Origin: Stramenopiles sp. TOSAG23-2
Taxonomy: Eukaryota > Sar
Length of the DNA: 30,344 nt
Assembly (NCBI GenBank): GCA_900128395.1
Contig: LT649384.1
Span: 1 to 30,344, forward strand
Reading direction: 5' to 3'
Each line of letters starts with the position of its first letter. Positions within the stretch are counted from its first letter, which is position 1. The notes beneath the pieces are model-generated. The model was not told the origin of the DNA. It did no database searches and saw only the letters and a list, made by a program, of their open reading frames with translations. Of the stretch, positions 9,892 to 18,425 are shown one piece after another. Made by a program: the position numbers and the translations under genes.

Positions 9892-11628
9892 CTATGAATG
9901 TTGCTTACATGGTTTCCCTGGACCAAAATGCTTATCTCCTTTTCGTACAGGCAAACCACATAAAAAACAAAAATGCTTTCTACAAGCAAAACAATTCATA
10001 TGATTATTTTTCCCTTCCTTTATTACTTCTTGTCCACAATAAGGACAGCCTTTTCGTTGAGCAGTGTGTATATTGATCCCCATTGCTTGTACGCGCCACA
10101 TTCGTTCTTGTCTTACATCTTGTCCTCCCATCAAAGCATTCCAACGTTTTATTGCTTCAATTGAAAATAATTGACAACGCTTGCCTTCACCAAAATGACC
10201 ATATCCAACTTGTGTAATGTCTTCACCACATAAAAAGCAAAAATATACACCACATCTACAATGCATTTTGTTGCAACCTTCTGTTTTTTCTATATAATTT
10301 TTACAACTAGGACATTCCTTGCAATTGTTTTTCTTTAATGTCATTCTTGTTTTCTGTTCATTGATAAATTCAGTCTGTTTTCTAATAAATTCTGCCATGT
10401 CAATTCCACCACCAGATCGCTTTGCCCTTGCTTCCATTGCTTTAATTCTTTCCTCCGCTGTCATACAAATTGTACCAGGATGCCAGCTTAAACGACACAA
10501 AGAACAAAATGCATACATACATTTTGGACATTGGGCTAAATTATCCGATTCCTCAATTACAGGGGAATTGCAATTAGGTCGTGGGCAATAAACGATATCT
10601 TGCATTGAATCTAATGTTTTTTGTAATAAAACTTTTTCCCATCTTGCAAAATCATCTTTACTAACCAATTCTGCTATTTGCGATGGTATAATCGGTGTTG
10701 CACATTTAGGATCAGGACATATTAGTTTTTCTACAGATCCTTCTTTGATATGTAGTCGTAAATGTTCTACAACGCATTCTTTACAATAATAATGGTTACA
10801 GGCTTGAAGAAAAACATATTTTGTTGCTGGCTCTTCGCTCCAGCATATTTTACATGTATGGGTTTTTTGCATAAATAACTTATGTTCAACGTAATTATTG
10901 TATTGCAAAAGATTTCCCATTAATTGTTCTACTTTTGGTAAATATGATAAATGTTTAAAATTTTCATTTTTAGATGCATTTAAACACCAACCAGGAATTG
11001 CACGTCGATCAATATCACCATTTTTAGCAAAAAATTGTAATCTTTTTTCACGTAAATCTGCTAATGATGATGATTTTTTATTAGTATCATTGTTATTATT
11101 ATTATTATTATTGTCATTTTGTCTTGATAGAGATTCTTCTTTACCAATATTTAACTTTTTGATTTCCAAAAAATCCATCATATCGTTTTTGATCCAATCA
11201 ATCCATTCAAAAATTACTACCATACCATCACCTTGCCATATTTCATCTAATTGTATACATATTTTTTTCATTGAAGTATACGATAGCCAATCACATTGTA
11301 AAGAAAAATTTGGCTTTGCTTCGCTTGGATAATTGTATGGGAAGGATACATGTAATTTCATTGGTATTAAGTGCTGTAGGGTAAATGGTCCAGCAATTTT
11401 TTCAGTAGATAGATTACTATTGTAAAATTCAGCTTCAATTCCTTTATCCTCATCTACTTCTACCTTGATGTTCATATGAAATGATTTTAACGACGATTCT
11501 TTATTAATGACAATATCATTTTCATAAATAGATTGCAATACTTCCATTTCATCCATTTGATCTTGTAAATCTTCCTCACTCATTTCTTTCATCAACATCT
11601 CATGATCCTCTTCCACTAATGTCGCCAT
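9892..11628 (-). CDS. RWD-RBR E3 ubiquitin ligase (RNF14-like) with extra Rcat-like module
   Basis: This is a 578-aa RING-between-RING ligase that moves ubiquitin from E2 to its own cysteine and then to substrate. The N-terminus (about 15-155, opening D-E-M-E-V-L-Q-S-I-Y) is an RWD domain as in RNF14. RING1 starts at C259 (CKICW). The IBR follows at about 335-395 (YCPRPNC, CPKC, CSLC). Rcat/RING2 starts at C436 (CKECPSC) and carries the expected catalytic cysteine C452 in GCNKM. A second, similar zinc module follows at 528-578 (CPYC, NCFAC, FCFLCG). Both modules end in an HFG-x-GK-x-C motif, but the second has Asn where the catalytic Cys would be. An Asn run lies near residue 175. No intron is needed. 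The family call is secure; substrate and cellular role are unknown. Confidence 0.93.
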   Translation of the reverse strand: MATLVEEDHEMLMKEMSEEDLQDQMDEMEVLQSIYENDIVINKESSLKSFHMNIKVEVDEDKGIEAEFYNSNLSTEKIAGPFTLQHLIPMKLHVSFPYNYPSEAKPNFSLQCDWLSYTSMKKICIQLDEIWQGDGMVVIFEWIDWIKNDMMDFLEIKKLNIGKEESLSRQNDNNNNNNNNDTNKKSSSLADLREKRLQFFAKNGDIDRRAIPGWCLNASKNENFKHLSYLPKVEQLMGNLLQYNNYVEHKLFMQKTHTCKICWSEEPATKYVFLQACNHYYCKECVVEHLRLHIKEGSVEKLICPDPKCATPIIPSQIAELVSKDDFARWEKVLLQKTLDSMQDIVYCPRPNCNSPVIEESDNLAQCPKCMYAFCSLCRLSWHPGTICMTAEERIKAMEARAKRSGGGIDMAEFIRKQTEFINEQKTRMTLKKNNCKECPSCKNYIEKTEGCNKMHCRCGVYFCFLCGEDITQVGYGHFGEGKRCQLFSIEAIKRWNALMGGQDVRQERMWRVQAMGINIHTAQRKGCPYCGQEVIKEGKNNHMNCFACRKHFCFLCGLPVRKGDKHFGPGKPCKQHS

Positions 11629-11998
11629 ATTAATTATTTACACACACGCACTATATATATATATTCAAATATTACTGTACGAATATACACACTAGCTATT
11701 TATTATTCACTTATACGACTCTATATAGTGATAGAAAAAAGTGTACACCACCAAAGTATGTATGCAAAGTATATATGCAATAGCAATATTCAACAATATT
11801 TAGTAAATAGTCTCTATAGATTGATCGAAGAAGGCCAGAAGAAGGGGCATGTATGCAAGGCCGACGTAATAATAAGAAAAAGTACCATTTTTAATACTTT
11901 AATTAGTAATAGATAAAAAGATCAGATAGTCGTCTAGATGGAAAACTAGAAAGATAAATATTACATTAACAAAAGTATATAATATTAAGAATCGAAAC
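11629..11998. promoter_or_regulatory. Divergent promoter interval, RBR ligase / copper monooxygenase
   Basis: This 370-bp gap holds the 5' ends of both flanking genes. It contains TA-rich tracts (11652-11664) and a short, more balanced stretch near 11825-11870 (AAGGCCAGAAGAAGGGGC). A 62-codon frame inside it has no protein-like features. No element is identified. Confidence 0.4.
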
Positions 11999-13252
11999 AT
12001 GTATAAATATAATATTGAGAAAAGGCATAATAATAATAATAATAAGACGAATATGTTTATAATTACTTGTTACGTAATAATAATAAATGTTCATAATGTT
12101 TTATCTGCTTCTGCTTCTTTTTCTTCACCGTTATTGAATAATGTTATACGAATAGAGAATCTTGAAAACAATATTATAAGTATACGTGCACCAGAAGCGA
12201 AGATTGGTGGTGCAGATGATGTAATTATAAATTTAGAAAATAACAAAGGGATAAAAGATGCAGGTTTTCGTTGCCATGCGTATGATTTACGCCCTGCTTT
12301 AAAACAAGATGTTCACGTTGTTCAAATTAAACCTTTTGTTAGTGCTTTAACAAACGAAGCTGATGTTATTCATCATATGGATATATTTACTTGTCAACCA
12401 AGTATTGAAACGTCATTTCCAAATGGTTGGAAAGAAAGAAACGATTGGTGCGCCATGGAACAATTTATTAATGATCAGTCATGTATACAAATGATATGGG
12501 CATATGATCGTGGTGCATTAACTTATAAATTTCCACCTGAAGCTGGTATACGATTAGGTCCCACGGTTGGTTTTACACATTTAATGTTACAAATTCATTA
12601 TTTATTACCAAAAGGTTATATCGTTGGGAAAGGAGATGGTTTTTTAGATTCATCTGGATTTGATTTATATACAGATGTACCACGCAACGTTGATAGTCAT
12701 TTATTTGGTTTTCTAGATCAAGGTTTATTATTACCACCACAAAAAAATAAATTTAAATTCTCCGTCCATTTAAGTTCTGTCGATTTAGCTATGTTAGTTG
12801 GTCCTGATATGGCACACTTTGGGGAAGTACAACCATTTGCTGTTCATTTACATGCACATGATCATGGAAAAGCATTATGGTTAGAACATTTTAGATTTGG
12901 AAAGAAGATTGGAGAATATGCATCGATTGATCCTTTCCATGGATATGGGAGAGACCAGACATTTATTCATGTCCCTAAAAGTGCACCACCATTGCGACCA
13001 GGAGATAGTTTAACATTTCATTGTATATTTGATACGAGAGATACAGATTCACCAATTAATTATGGCGTATCACATGGGGATGAAATGTGTGCTCCATTGA
13101 TATTATATTTTCCACATTTAAAAGAGCATACGGTTAATAATGTAAAAGTATGGGATGAACATATTTATAAAAAAGATGCTAGTGAAGAGAAAGTACGTAA
13201 AGTATTGAAAGAAAAATTTAGTAATTTTGAATTTCGTAATCATCATTCTTGA
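11999..13252 (+). CDS. Secreted copper type II ascorbate-dependent monooxygenase (PHM/DBH family)
   Basis: This is a 417-aa frame with a TGA stop. The family hydroxylates carbon atoms using two separate coppers, O2 and ascorbate, in the secretory lumen. The expected ligands are visible. CuH site: H125-H126-M127 (HHM) and H200 (QIHY). CuM site: the His cluster H283, H285, H287, H289 (HLHAHDHGK) and M363 in GDEMC. Conserved cysteines follow the two-domain Cu2-monooxygenase pattern. Residues 19-40 are hydrophobic and end in SASA, like a cleavable signal peptide; the Met at 12053 (residue 19) would give a more standard signal peptide and may be the true start. There is no DOMON domain and no lyase domain. 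The GDEM motif and length are closer to peptidylglycine hydroxylase than to dopamine hydroxylase, but the substrate cannot be read from sequence. Cytochrome b561, about 4 kb away, is a possible partner. Confidence 0.9.
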   Translation: MYKYNIEKRHNNNNNKTNMFIITCYVIIINVHNVLSASASFSSPLLNNVIRIENLENNIISIRAPEAKIGGADDVIINLENNKGIKDAGFRCHAYDLRPALKQDVHVVQIKPFVSALTNEADVIHHMDIFTCQPSIETSFPNGWKERNDWCAMEQFINDQSCIQMIWAYDRGALTYKFPPEAGIRLGPTVGFTHLMLQIHYLLPKGYIVGKGDGFLDSSGFDLYTDVPRNVDSHLFGFLDQGLLLPPQKNKFKFSVHLSSVDLAMLVGPDMAHFGEVQPFAVHLHAHDHGKALWLEHFRFGKKIGEYASIDPFHGYGRDQTFIHVPKSAPPLRPGDSLTFHCIFDTRDTDSPINYGVSHGDEMCAPLILYFPHLKEHTVNNVKVWDEHIYKKDASEEKVRKVLKEKFSNFEFRNHHS

Positions 13253-13408
13253 ACAAGAAAATTATGGTGGTCACGTATACACATGTTTTTGTGGAGTGTA
13301 TTTGATGTGTGTGTTTAAATAATATTATCAATATTTTATAATTTTTTATTTACTTTTAGGTTCATTTTCATTTTTTATTATTACCATCACCAGCACCATG
13401 TAGTTAGT
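13253..13408. other. Short convergent 3' gap
   Basis: This 156-bp AT-rich gap lies between two converging genes. Unlike three other convergent gaps here it has no TTCGTA/TACGAA palindrome, only GTCACGTATAC near 13270. Confidence 0.6.
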
Positions 13409-14728
13409 TCAGACTCTTTCGACCCTATACTTTTTTGAAATAAACTCATTGAATTTATCTAATGCCATTCCATGCCGAGCAATGACAGCCCAATTGATCA
13501 ATTTTCGATTTGATTCTTCCTCTTTCACAAATTTATTTTTAATTTGTCTTCTTGTACGTTCTGGAAAATATTCTTCGATCATTGAAAAATTTGTTCCAAA
13601 TTGTCGCAATAAATCATAAAATTTTCTAGTATCTTTCACAGACCATCTCATTGCTGGTGTTCGGCGTGAATATGACGCAGATGTAACACGATTTTGTCCA
13701 TCTTCGGAAATATTGCTTTGTTCCAGTTCTGTTGTATTTGCTTCAGGAACAAAAACCATACTAGCCTGATTAATTAAAATCTTACCATCTACCATATGTA
13801 CAGTTGGTACAATATTTCGTGTTGCGGAACCATTTCCATCATCTGGCACAGCGGAAGTATTATTATTATTATTATTGTTGTTATTATTATTATTCTCTAC
13901 GGACGATGTGATATTTGAACTTATGTTATCATTATCATTAGATAATGATGATGTTGGTGAAGATTTATTATTGTTGTTACTTGTTGTTGATCCAGACTTG
14001 GCAGATAAATTCATATTTTGATTTGATCCTTTTTGCGAATTATTGTTTTTTTCTATATTATTATTATTAATTTTTCCTTTACCACGTCTACGTTTTCTTG
14101 ATGCTTCTCGTTCACGAACTGCTTGTGTTGGTTCACCATCTCTTAACCCTTTAATAAAATCACCAACACATAAAGGACGCTTTACCCCATTAACGGAACG
14201 GCGTTGTTGAAATGCTGGGGAAAGTGAACGTGTCCGTACGGCAGCAGCAGTGGCAATGAGATTTGTGGATGGCATTTGACGACGGTTATTCTGATTATTG
14301 ACACCAATATTGATGGTATTACTAGTACTAGTAGCAGTCGTAGTTGGGACACCCATACTATTAGGACTAGAGACTAAATTAGTTCTAGTAGTAGTAGTAG
14401 TAGTAGTAGTAGTAGGTGCAGCATTAATATTTGAACCTGCTGTTGCTATTGTTCCTGACGTTGAAATTACTGATGGACGGGACAAAGAGGATGATATACT
14501 AATTTGTTGTATATTATTTTGGTCACTATTGCCACTTCCTCCTCCTCCTCCTACATGGTTTATATCGCCACTCGAAGCACCGTTTAAACTATTATTATTA
14601 TTTGGTATAAAATTCTTCTCATTATTATTACCAATTGCATGAGGTTGTTTTGGTTCTTCCCATACAATTTTTTTTTTCGGTCGTTTCGGACGTCTTGTAA
14701 CTCTTGGTACAGGAATATCAAAATCCAT
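13409..14728 (-). CDS. BDP1: TFIIIB subunit B'' (BDP1), SANT-domain protein
   Basis: This is a 439-aa protein with a TGA stop. B'' joins TBP and BRF1 on tRNA and 5S gene promoters to recruit RNA polymerase III in the nucleus. The diagnostic part is the C-terminal extended SANT domain (about 357-415): a W362-S opening, FYDLLRQFGTNFSMI, then FPERTRRQIKNKFVKEE, the characteristic BDP1 third helix. The N-terminal 340 residues are disordered with Asn, Thr, Gly and Ser runs, plus small basic patches (PKRPKKK near 20; SRKRRRGKGK near 215). The protein ends about 25 residues after the SANT extension and lacks the long C-terminal repeat region of vertebrate BDP1, so it resembles the compact form. The start follows a TA-rich leader and is the only sensible Met. 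Confidence 0.88.
   Translation of the reverse strand: MDFDIPVPRVTRRPKRPKKKIVWEEPKQPHAIGNNNEKNFIPNNNNSLNGASSGDINHVGGGGGSGNSDQNNIQQISISSSLSRPSVISTSGTIATAGSNINAAPTTTTTTTTTRTNLVSSPNSMGVPTTTATSTSNTINIGVNNQNNRRQMPSTNLIATAAAVRTRSLSPAFQQRRSVNGVKRPLCVGDFIKGLRDGEPTQAVREREASRKRRRGKGKINNNNIEKNNNSQKGSNQNMNLSAKSGSTTSNNNNKSSPTSSLSNDNDNISSNITSSVENNNNNNNNNNNNTSAVPDDGNGSATRNIVPTVHMVDGKILINQASMVFVPEANTTELEQSNISEDGQNRVTSASYSRRTPAMRWSVKDTRKFYDLLRQFGTNFSMIEEYFPERTRRQIKNKFVKEEESNRKLINWAVIARHGMALDKFNEFISKKYRVERV
14385..14413. repeat. GTA/TAG microsatellite inside BDP1
   Basis: A run of TAG trinucleotides lies in the minus-strand BDP1 frame and reads as a poly-Thr tract near residues 105-115. It is likely to vary in length between strains. 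Confidence 0.85.
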
Positions 14729-15581
14729 TTTGTTCTATATATATATATATGATATATGTGTGATATGTGATATATATTTTGATATCTTGTTTTCTATTTT
14801 CTTTGGTGGTACTTCTATTAAAACTATCTATAATTGAATGAATGGCAATTGGAAGTAGTAATTTGTTCAAAAAAGAAGAGAGAGATAGGAGGTTTTTTGT
14901 ACTTGAAAGGGAAAACTAGTAGTCTTTTTGTAAAAATGTACACTTAACACTATTCACTATGGGGAAAATATTCATCCTTTTTTCTAATATTTTCCAAAAA
15001 TATGATTGTATAGTACAATAACAAGTACCTGTACCTAGTACAATGTGATATGAAAAATAAAATTGGCATTTTAGAAAGCGAAAGCACCCAGAGCACATAA
15101 TGTGCTACTATAATGTAGTCTACAGTAAACATATTTCCTACTGTATGTGTAATTCCAGTTAATACGATAAATTTAAGGTGTTTGTACCGTGTGATTGTAG
15201 ATTGTACCTATATCGCCAGCAATTCGTATATCGATATAGGACGACTGTCGGGATCCTCTCTCCTCGTAGGCTCCTCGTAGCTCCCAGCAGCAAAAATTAA
15301 CACTGCAGACAATGGGAAATAATAATTAAAATGGTGAAAAATGTGCCAACTTAAAATGTGCCAATCTAGATTTATAGATCTTCTTTCCAAAATCTATATA
15401 TTATCATCTACAACATATTGATGTATGTAGAAGCTGCTCATCTAGACAGACATATATATATAATAATAATAATTACAAAAACAAGAAAGAGGAAGAATAG
15501 ATAATAGAGATATAGAACCACTTAATCCCCCTGCCTCACCCCCCCCCCTTTTTTAAAGAACATATTGTTAAATAAGAAACA
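14729..15581. promoter_or_regulatory. Divergent promoter interval, BDP1 / calponin, with short GC-richer island
   Basis: This 853-bp noncoding gap holds several short repeats. They are a 9-bp inverted repeat CCTATATCG (15207-15215) / CGATATAGG (15232-15240), a tandem CTCCTCGTAG (15260-15269, 15271-15280), and a direct repeat AAAATGTGCCAA (15338-15349, 15353-15364). The stretch 15200-15310 is more GC-rich than its surroundings. A C-run of about 9 plus a T-run lies at 15540-15556, just before the calponin start. Small minus-strand frames at 14916-15132 have no protein-like features. Confidence 0.5.
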
Positions 15582-16798
15582 ATGGCTTCTATGGCAAATC
15601 ACCGTAGGCCACCACCGATAGTTCAAAAATCCAGAAGAGAATCCATGAAAACTGCAGATGGATTAAAATTATATGGTTTAGACGCAGAGCTTGCTGCAAA
15701 AGATGCAAAAAAATTTGATGCTGATTTAATGGGTGATGCACAAACTTGGTTAGAGGAATTAATTGGAGAGCCATTTCCGACTGATTTCATGGCTAGTTTA
15801 AAAGATGGTGTAATACTTTGTAAAGCTATGAATGTTATCAAACCAAAAACAATACGACGTATCTCAACATCAAAACTTGCATTTAAACAAATGGAAAATG
15901 TTACAGGATTTATCAAAGCATGTAGAAAAATGGGTGTGCCTGAATATCAATTATTCACAACGCCTGATTTATATGAAGGAAAAAATCGAAATCAAGTGAT
16001 TCAAGCCATTGTTGCATTTGGTGGTAAGTAACATATTTTTCCAATATATATACCTAAAAAAGATATCCACTCTAACACATCACATATTTATATATATATT
16101 CACATATTTATTTATATATATATATATGCTATATGCTATACACAGGCGTATGCCAAAAATTACCAGGGTATTCCGGTCCAATATTAGGTATTAAACAAAC
16201 AACTTCAAAGGTAACAGATAAATGGGAAATTGGTAAAAATTCTGAAGTTTCAATCATGAATAATGGATCAATTGGAGCCAAAGGGATGGAGCGTACAGCA
16301 CCAAATTATCATACTGGCCCATTAGCTGGATCTAAATATGCTGGTGTTGGCGATACAACAGTTGTATCACAATTTCACATGGGTGCAACTGGCAGTGGTT
16401 CAAAAAGAATCAAACCTTCCAATAAAGGCGCCATGTTAATGGGTGCTCAACATGGAACTGGTGATACAGGTTCAATAAGTCAAATTAATCAAGGTAGTAA
16501 AGGTATTGGATCGCAACGAGTTGCACCAAAATATGCTGGTAGTGAAGTTAGATATGCATCCTCTGGTAGTAGTAGTAGTAGTACACAAGCAAAAAGGCCT
16601 GCACCATCATTGCCACAATCATCCATGCTACGATTTAAAGCTAAATATGATTTTAAAGCTGCTCAAAGTGATGAAATTGATATTTCAGAAGGCGATATAT
16701 TAGAATCAACAGGACTAACAGAGGAATGGACGGAAGGTACAAATACTAGAACGGGTAAAGCTGGTTTATTTCCAACTTTATATGTTGAAGCAATGTAA
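15582..16798 (+). CDS. Calponin/transgelin-like actin-binding protein with C-terminal SH3 (two exons)
   Basis: Join 15582-16023 and 16146-16798, giving 364 aa. The intron removes an in-frame stop at 16029, and the joined reading AFGG-VCQKLPGYSGPILGIK restores the usual end of a calponin-type CH domain and its linker. The single CH domain (about 30-145) binds actin filaments. A Gly/Ser-rich region (about 165-290) holds degenerate calponin-like repeats, with recurring VS-I-MNNGS, VSQFHMGA and ISQINQGS segments each followed by a G-S/A-K/Q-R motif. An SH3 domain (about 308-364) starts LRFKAKYDFKAAQSDE and ends GLFPTLYVEAM, with the ALYDF-type opening, tryptophan (EEW) and proline landmarks present. 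The protein probably links or stabilises actin bundles and recruits a Pro-rich partner. The start context AAACAATGG is good. A CH-repeat-SH3 order is unusual compared with animal calponins. Confidence 0.92.
16024..16145 (+). other. Intron in the calponin-SH3 gene (122 bp, phase 1)
   Basis: The donor is G|GTAAGT at 16024 and the acceptor CACAG ends at 16145. The interior is very AT-rich. Splicing joins G with GC to make a Gly codon and keeps the frame through the end of the CH domain. Confidence 0.92.
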
Positions 16799-17419
16799 GA
16801 TAAAAGGTTGTGTTCAAGCTAAAGGATCCTCTCTAGTTCAAGCCACGTACATACACATTGTAGGTTTTTGCGTTTCGTTTAAAATTTTACTATACTAAAC
16901 ATATACTAAAAGTACATTTTATCCTATATATATATTTTTCCTTGTTGATTACACCATCATCATCATCATCATCACCAACATTTCTATATTTTTATATATA
17001 TGTGTGTGTAAGTACATATTTTAATTTGTTTTTTAAAAAATTGATTGTCAAAAATAACACTACACAGCATGGAAAATCTCGTCCAAATTAAAAATACCAG
17101 ACACCTGACCCTTCGTCATGCGTTGTTGCTCATCACACTCTTCACAATCACAAATCACAACAAAAAAATAATAAGCTAAAAAATTATATTTTAACAAAAA
17201 TATGTACAAACAATAATATACCAGTATGTAACAAATGTGTAGATATACATACATAAACACATGTACACATGTAAAATCTTATCACATAATATATAACATA
17301 TATATAAGTAAAAGAAATTTATATAATATATGAGTAAGAGAAAATTATATATATATATATTAGATAGATATACAAATAGCACATACAAAATAATATAAAT
17401 AATTATAAATAATATAAAT
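16799..17419. other. Tandem intergenic gap between calponin and cytochrome b561
   Basis: This 621-bp gap is the only one between same-strand neighbours. It has a CAT trinucleotide run at about 16953-16975, long TA tracts near 17290-17360, and no convincing gene. Minus-strand frames at 17060-17580 are low-complexity Tyr/Ile/Leu translations of AT-rich DNA. It should contain the calponin 3' end and the cytochrome b561 promoter. Confidence 0.6.
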
Positions 17420-18106
17420 ATGGTGGCTATGAAAGTATTGGAAAATTTAGGTTGGATTTTAACATGTACATCTGGATTTGCTATATTAATCATTTTTAGT
17501 GCCATGGCAGCTGATGTTGGGTTGTCCAACATATTTTGCTGGCATCCCATACTTCTCTCAATGGCATTTTTGTTGTACATGAATGAAGGCTTATTGGTTT
17601 ATTTTAATAATAATAATAAAACTGATCGTGCTGTGTCCAGATATTGGCATGGTCGGTATATGCTATTGGCTACTTTATTTTCGATTGGCGGATATATCGC
17701 TATATATATTTCTCATGCACGACAAAATCATTCACAATTTGGTATTGGTCACGCGTTTATTAATGCTTTACATGTTTGGATAGGTTACCTGGTATTATTA
17801 TTAATGCTTTTACAATCTTTTGTCGGTATGTCTAAGTATTTTGGTTTTGCGAAGGCAAAATGGCATGGAAAGTTAGGGGTGTATATTTATTTTGGTGGTA
17901 TATTAAATATTTGTATTGCTGCAATATTTTGGAATAGTGAAAGTTGGCGAGGAATTGTACGTTTTATAGTAATTTTAACAGCCCTTTCTTTGGCATTGAT
18001 AACATTATGGATTAAACGTAATGGTGGCATTCTATTATCCAATGATGATGAGATTGATCAAGAAAATGAATATGAAACTGTCTCGTTAAATGATTCTACA
18101 TTATAA
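17420..18106 (+). CDS. Cytochrome b561, transmembrane ascorbate-linked electron carrier
   Basis: This is a 228-aa polytopic membrane protein with a TAA TAA double stop. The family passes electrons from ascorbate or another donor across a membrane through two b hemes. About six hydrophobic helices are visible. Four histidines sit on successive helices: H42 (CWHPILL), H77 (RYWHGRY), H118 (ALHVWIGY) and H149 (KWHGKLG). Their spacing of 35, 41 and 31 residues fits the two-heme b561 core. Length matches the single-domain family (about 220-270 aa), and there is no DOMON or other fusion. The acidic tail after the last helix is probably cytosolic. In animal secretory granules a b561 regenerates lumenal ascorbate for copper monooxygenases, and such a monooxygenase lies upstream at 11999-13252. 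A pairing here is inference. The Met at 17429 is an alternative start. Confidence 0.9.
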   Translation: MVAMKVLENLGWILTCTSGFAILIIFSAMAADVGLSNIFCWHPILLSMAFLLYMNEGLLVYFNNNNKTDRAVSRYWHGRYMLLATLFSIGGYIAIYISHARQNHSQFGIGHAFINALHVWIGYLVLLLMLLQSFVGMSKYFGFAKAKWHGKLGVYIYFGGILNICIAAIFWNSESWRGIVRFIVILTALSLALITLWIKRNGGILLSNDDEIDQENEYETVSLNDSTL

Positions 18107-18425
18107 TAAAAATTGAGACTTGTGAAATTTTTAGTGTTAGAGAGCTTACCATTTTTATGAAATACGCGCGAAGTATTACGAAAACATAAAAATATATATT
18201 AAAGAATACGGTTCGTAGTATAAAACACGATTCGTTTTAAAATGTTTTTTTTACGTAAATACTTTCGGGGGGTAAAAAAAATATGATATTTTATAATACT
18301 ACGATATTCGTGTGTGTAAAATATTTTTTTAGATCAAAAATATTAATTTTATATCTTGAAAATAAATTTTTTATTATTTTTATATTTAATTTAAATATTA
18401 AAATATTTTCCCTCTTTTTTTCTAT
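18107..18425. other. Convergent 3' gap rich in TTCGTA-type palindromes
   Basis: This 319-bp gap lies between two converging genes. It carries AATAC...GTATT arms at 18161-18177, TACGGTTCGTA at 18208-18218, TAAAAC...GTTTTA arms at 18221-18239 around ACGATTCGT (18227-18235), and ACGATATTCGT at 18301-18311. CpG is concentrated in these elements, while the rest is nearly pure A/T. No gene is present. Confidence 0.75.

Noticed and set aside
14916-15390. Small minus-strand frames between BDP1 and calponin
   Set aside because: They overlap each other in different frames, lack domain features, and look like chance open frames.
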